Source: an uncultured Bacteroidota bacterium
Lineage (GTDB): Bacteria; Bacteroidota; Bacteroidia; Bacteroidales; 4484-276
Length of the DNA: 5,684 bases
Reading direction: 5' to 3'
Assembly: GCA_903930725.1 (NCBI GenBank)
Contig: CAIYZW010000937.1
Span: 1-5,684 of the forward strand
Part shown: in pieces, positions 5,486 to 5,684 of the stretch
How the letters are laid out: each line of letters opens with the position of its first letter
Numbering within the stretch: the first letter of the stretch is position 1
Program-made: the position numbers and the translations under genes
Notes under the pieces: model-generated
What the model was told of the DNA's origin: nothing
The model's input: the letters and a program-made list of their open reading frames with translations, nothing else
The model's database searches: none

Positions 5486-5684
5486 GTTTTCTGCCAATCG
5501 TTTTGGTATCAGATCGTAACTGTAGCAGCACCATTCAATCAGAAACAGGAATGTATTTTTTCTTATCGTATTAGCTTTATCTGAGCCAGGTGCGATACTG
5601 CTAAAATCCTTTCCAACAGGCAAAGCAAGAATTACAGCCAGATATCAAAAATTATGTCAGTACCTTTAGAAAAAAGCAATAAAA
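5486..5684. other. Gene-free right end with a possible gene start at 5654
   Basis: I find no supported gene here. An ATG at 5654 (+) stays open for its ten codons to the window edge (MSVPLEKSNK), without a Shine-Dalgarno or a promoter match. It could begin a divergent gene, but ten codons are not evidence. On the minus strand all three frames entering from the right meet a stop within about 50 bases, so the tail of an upstream minus-strand gene may end near the edge. No tRNA or known small-RNA shape was recognised. Confidence 0.3.

Noticed and set aside
5572..5579. TAGCTTTA as a plus-strand promoter for the possible gene at 5654
   Set aside because: It misses the final G of TAnnTTTG and has no TTG about 20 bases upstream.

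Overview
The window looks like chromosomal DNA of a member of the Bacteroidota, probably near the Bacteroidales/Marinilabiliales, though the rank below phylum is a guess. Three things support this: the gene order DUF177 (YceD)-rpmF-plsX-fabH; the protein types (a bL32 with only one cysteine, a DUF177 protein with the HPDDDDG...TCDPEM tail, a bacterial deoxyhypusine-synthase-like enzyme); and a promoter matching the Bacteroidota pattern TTG-N20-TAnnTTTG rather than the E. coli -35/-10 pattern. Most genes lack a Shine-Dalgarno sequence, which also fits.

Layout. Bases 1-939 (+) hold a deoxyhypusine/homospermidine-synthase-family enzyme cut by the left edge, followed by a short hairpin terminator. 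A 172-base leader with direct repeats precedes a CorA-type divalent cation channel (1112-2023, +). The convergent gap after corA (2024-2129) holds a 63-base degenerate array of nine 7-base units that starts at the first base after the corA stop codon. The rest is read from the minus strand. In transcription order from the right these are: a promoter at about 5414-5444, a DUF177/YceD protein, ribosomal protein bL32, the phosphate acyltransferase PlsX and the ketoacyl-ACP synthase III FabH. A good intrinsic terminator follows at 2572-2598, then a small GNAT acetyltransferase. Bases 5423-5684 hold no gene I can support, apart from a possible start codon at 5654 that runs off the window.

How they work together. 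The minus-strand cluster is a compact housekeeping operon with gaps of 21, 42 and 26 bases. It links 50S ribosome assembly (DUF177, bL32) to membrane lipid synthesis: FabH starts fatty acid chains and PlsX passes acyl groups from ACP to phosphate for phospholipid synthesis. The left genes (DHS-like enzyme, CorA) appear to be separate transcription units concerned with polyamine or amine chemistry and Mg2+ transport.

I see no CRISPR array, insertion sequence, tRNA, rRNA or defence system. The unexplained signals are the heptamer array after corA, the altered substrate pocket of the DHS-like enzyme, a palindrome covering the -33 element of the operon promoter, and the terminator abutting the acetyltransferase start. 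None of these proves a new system.
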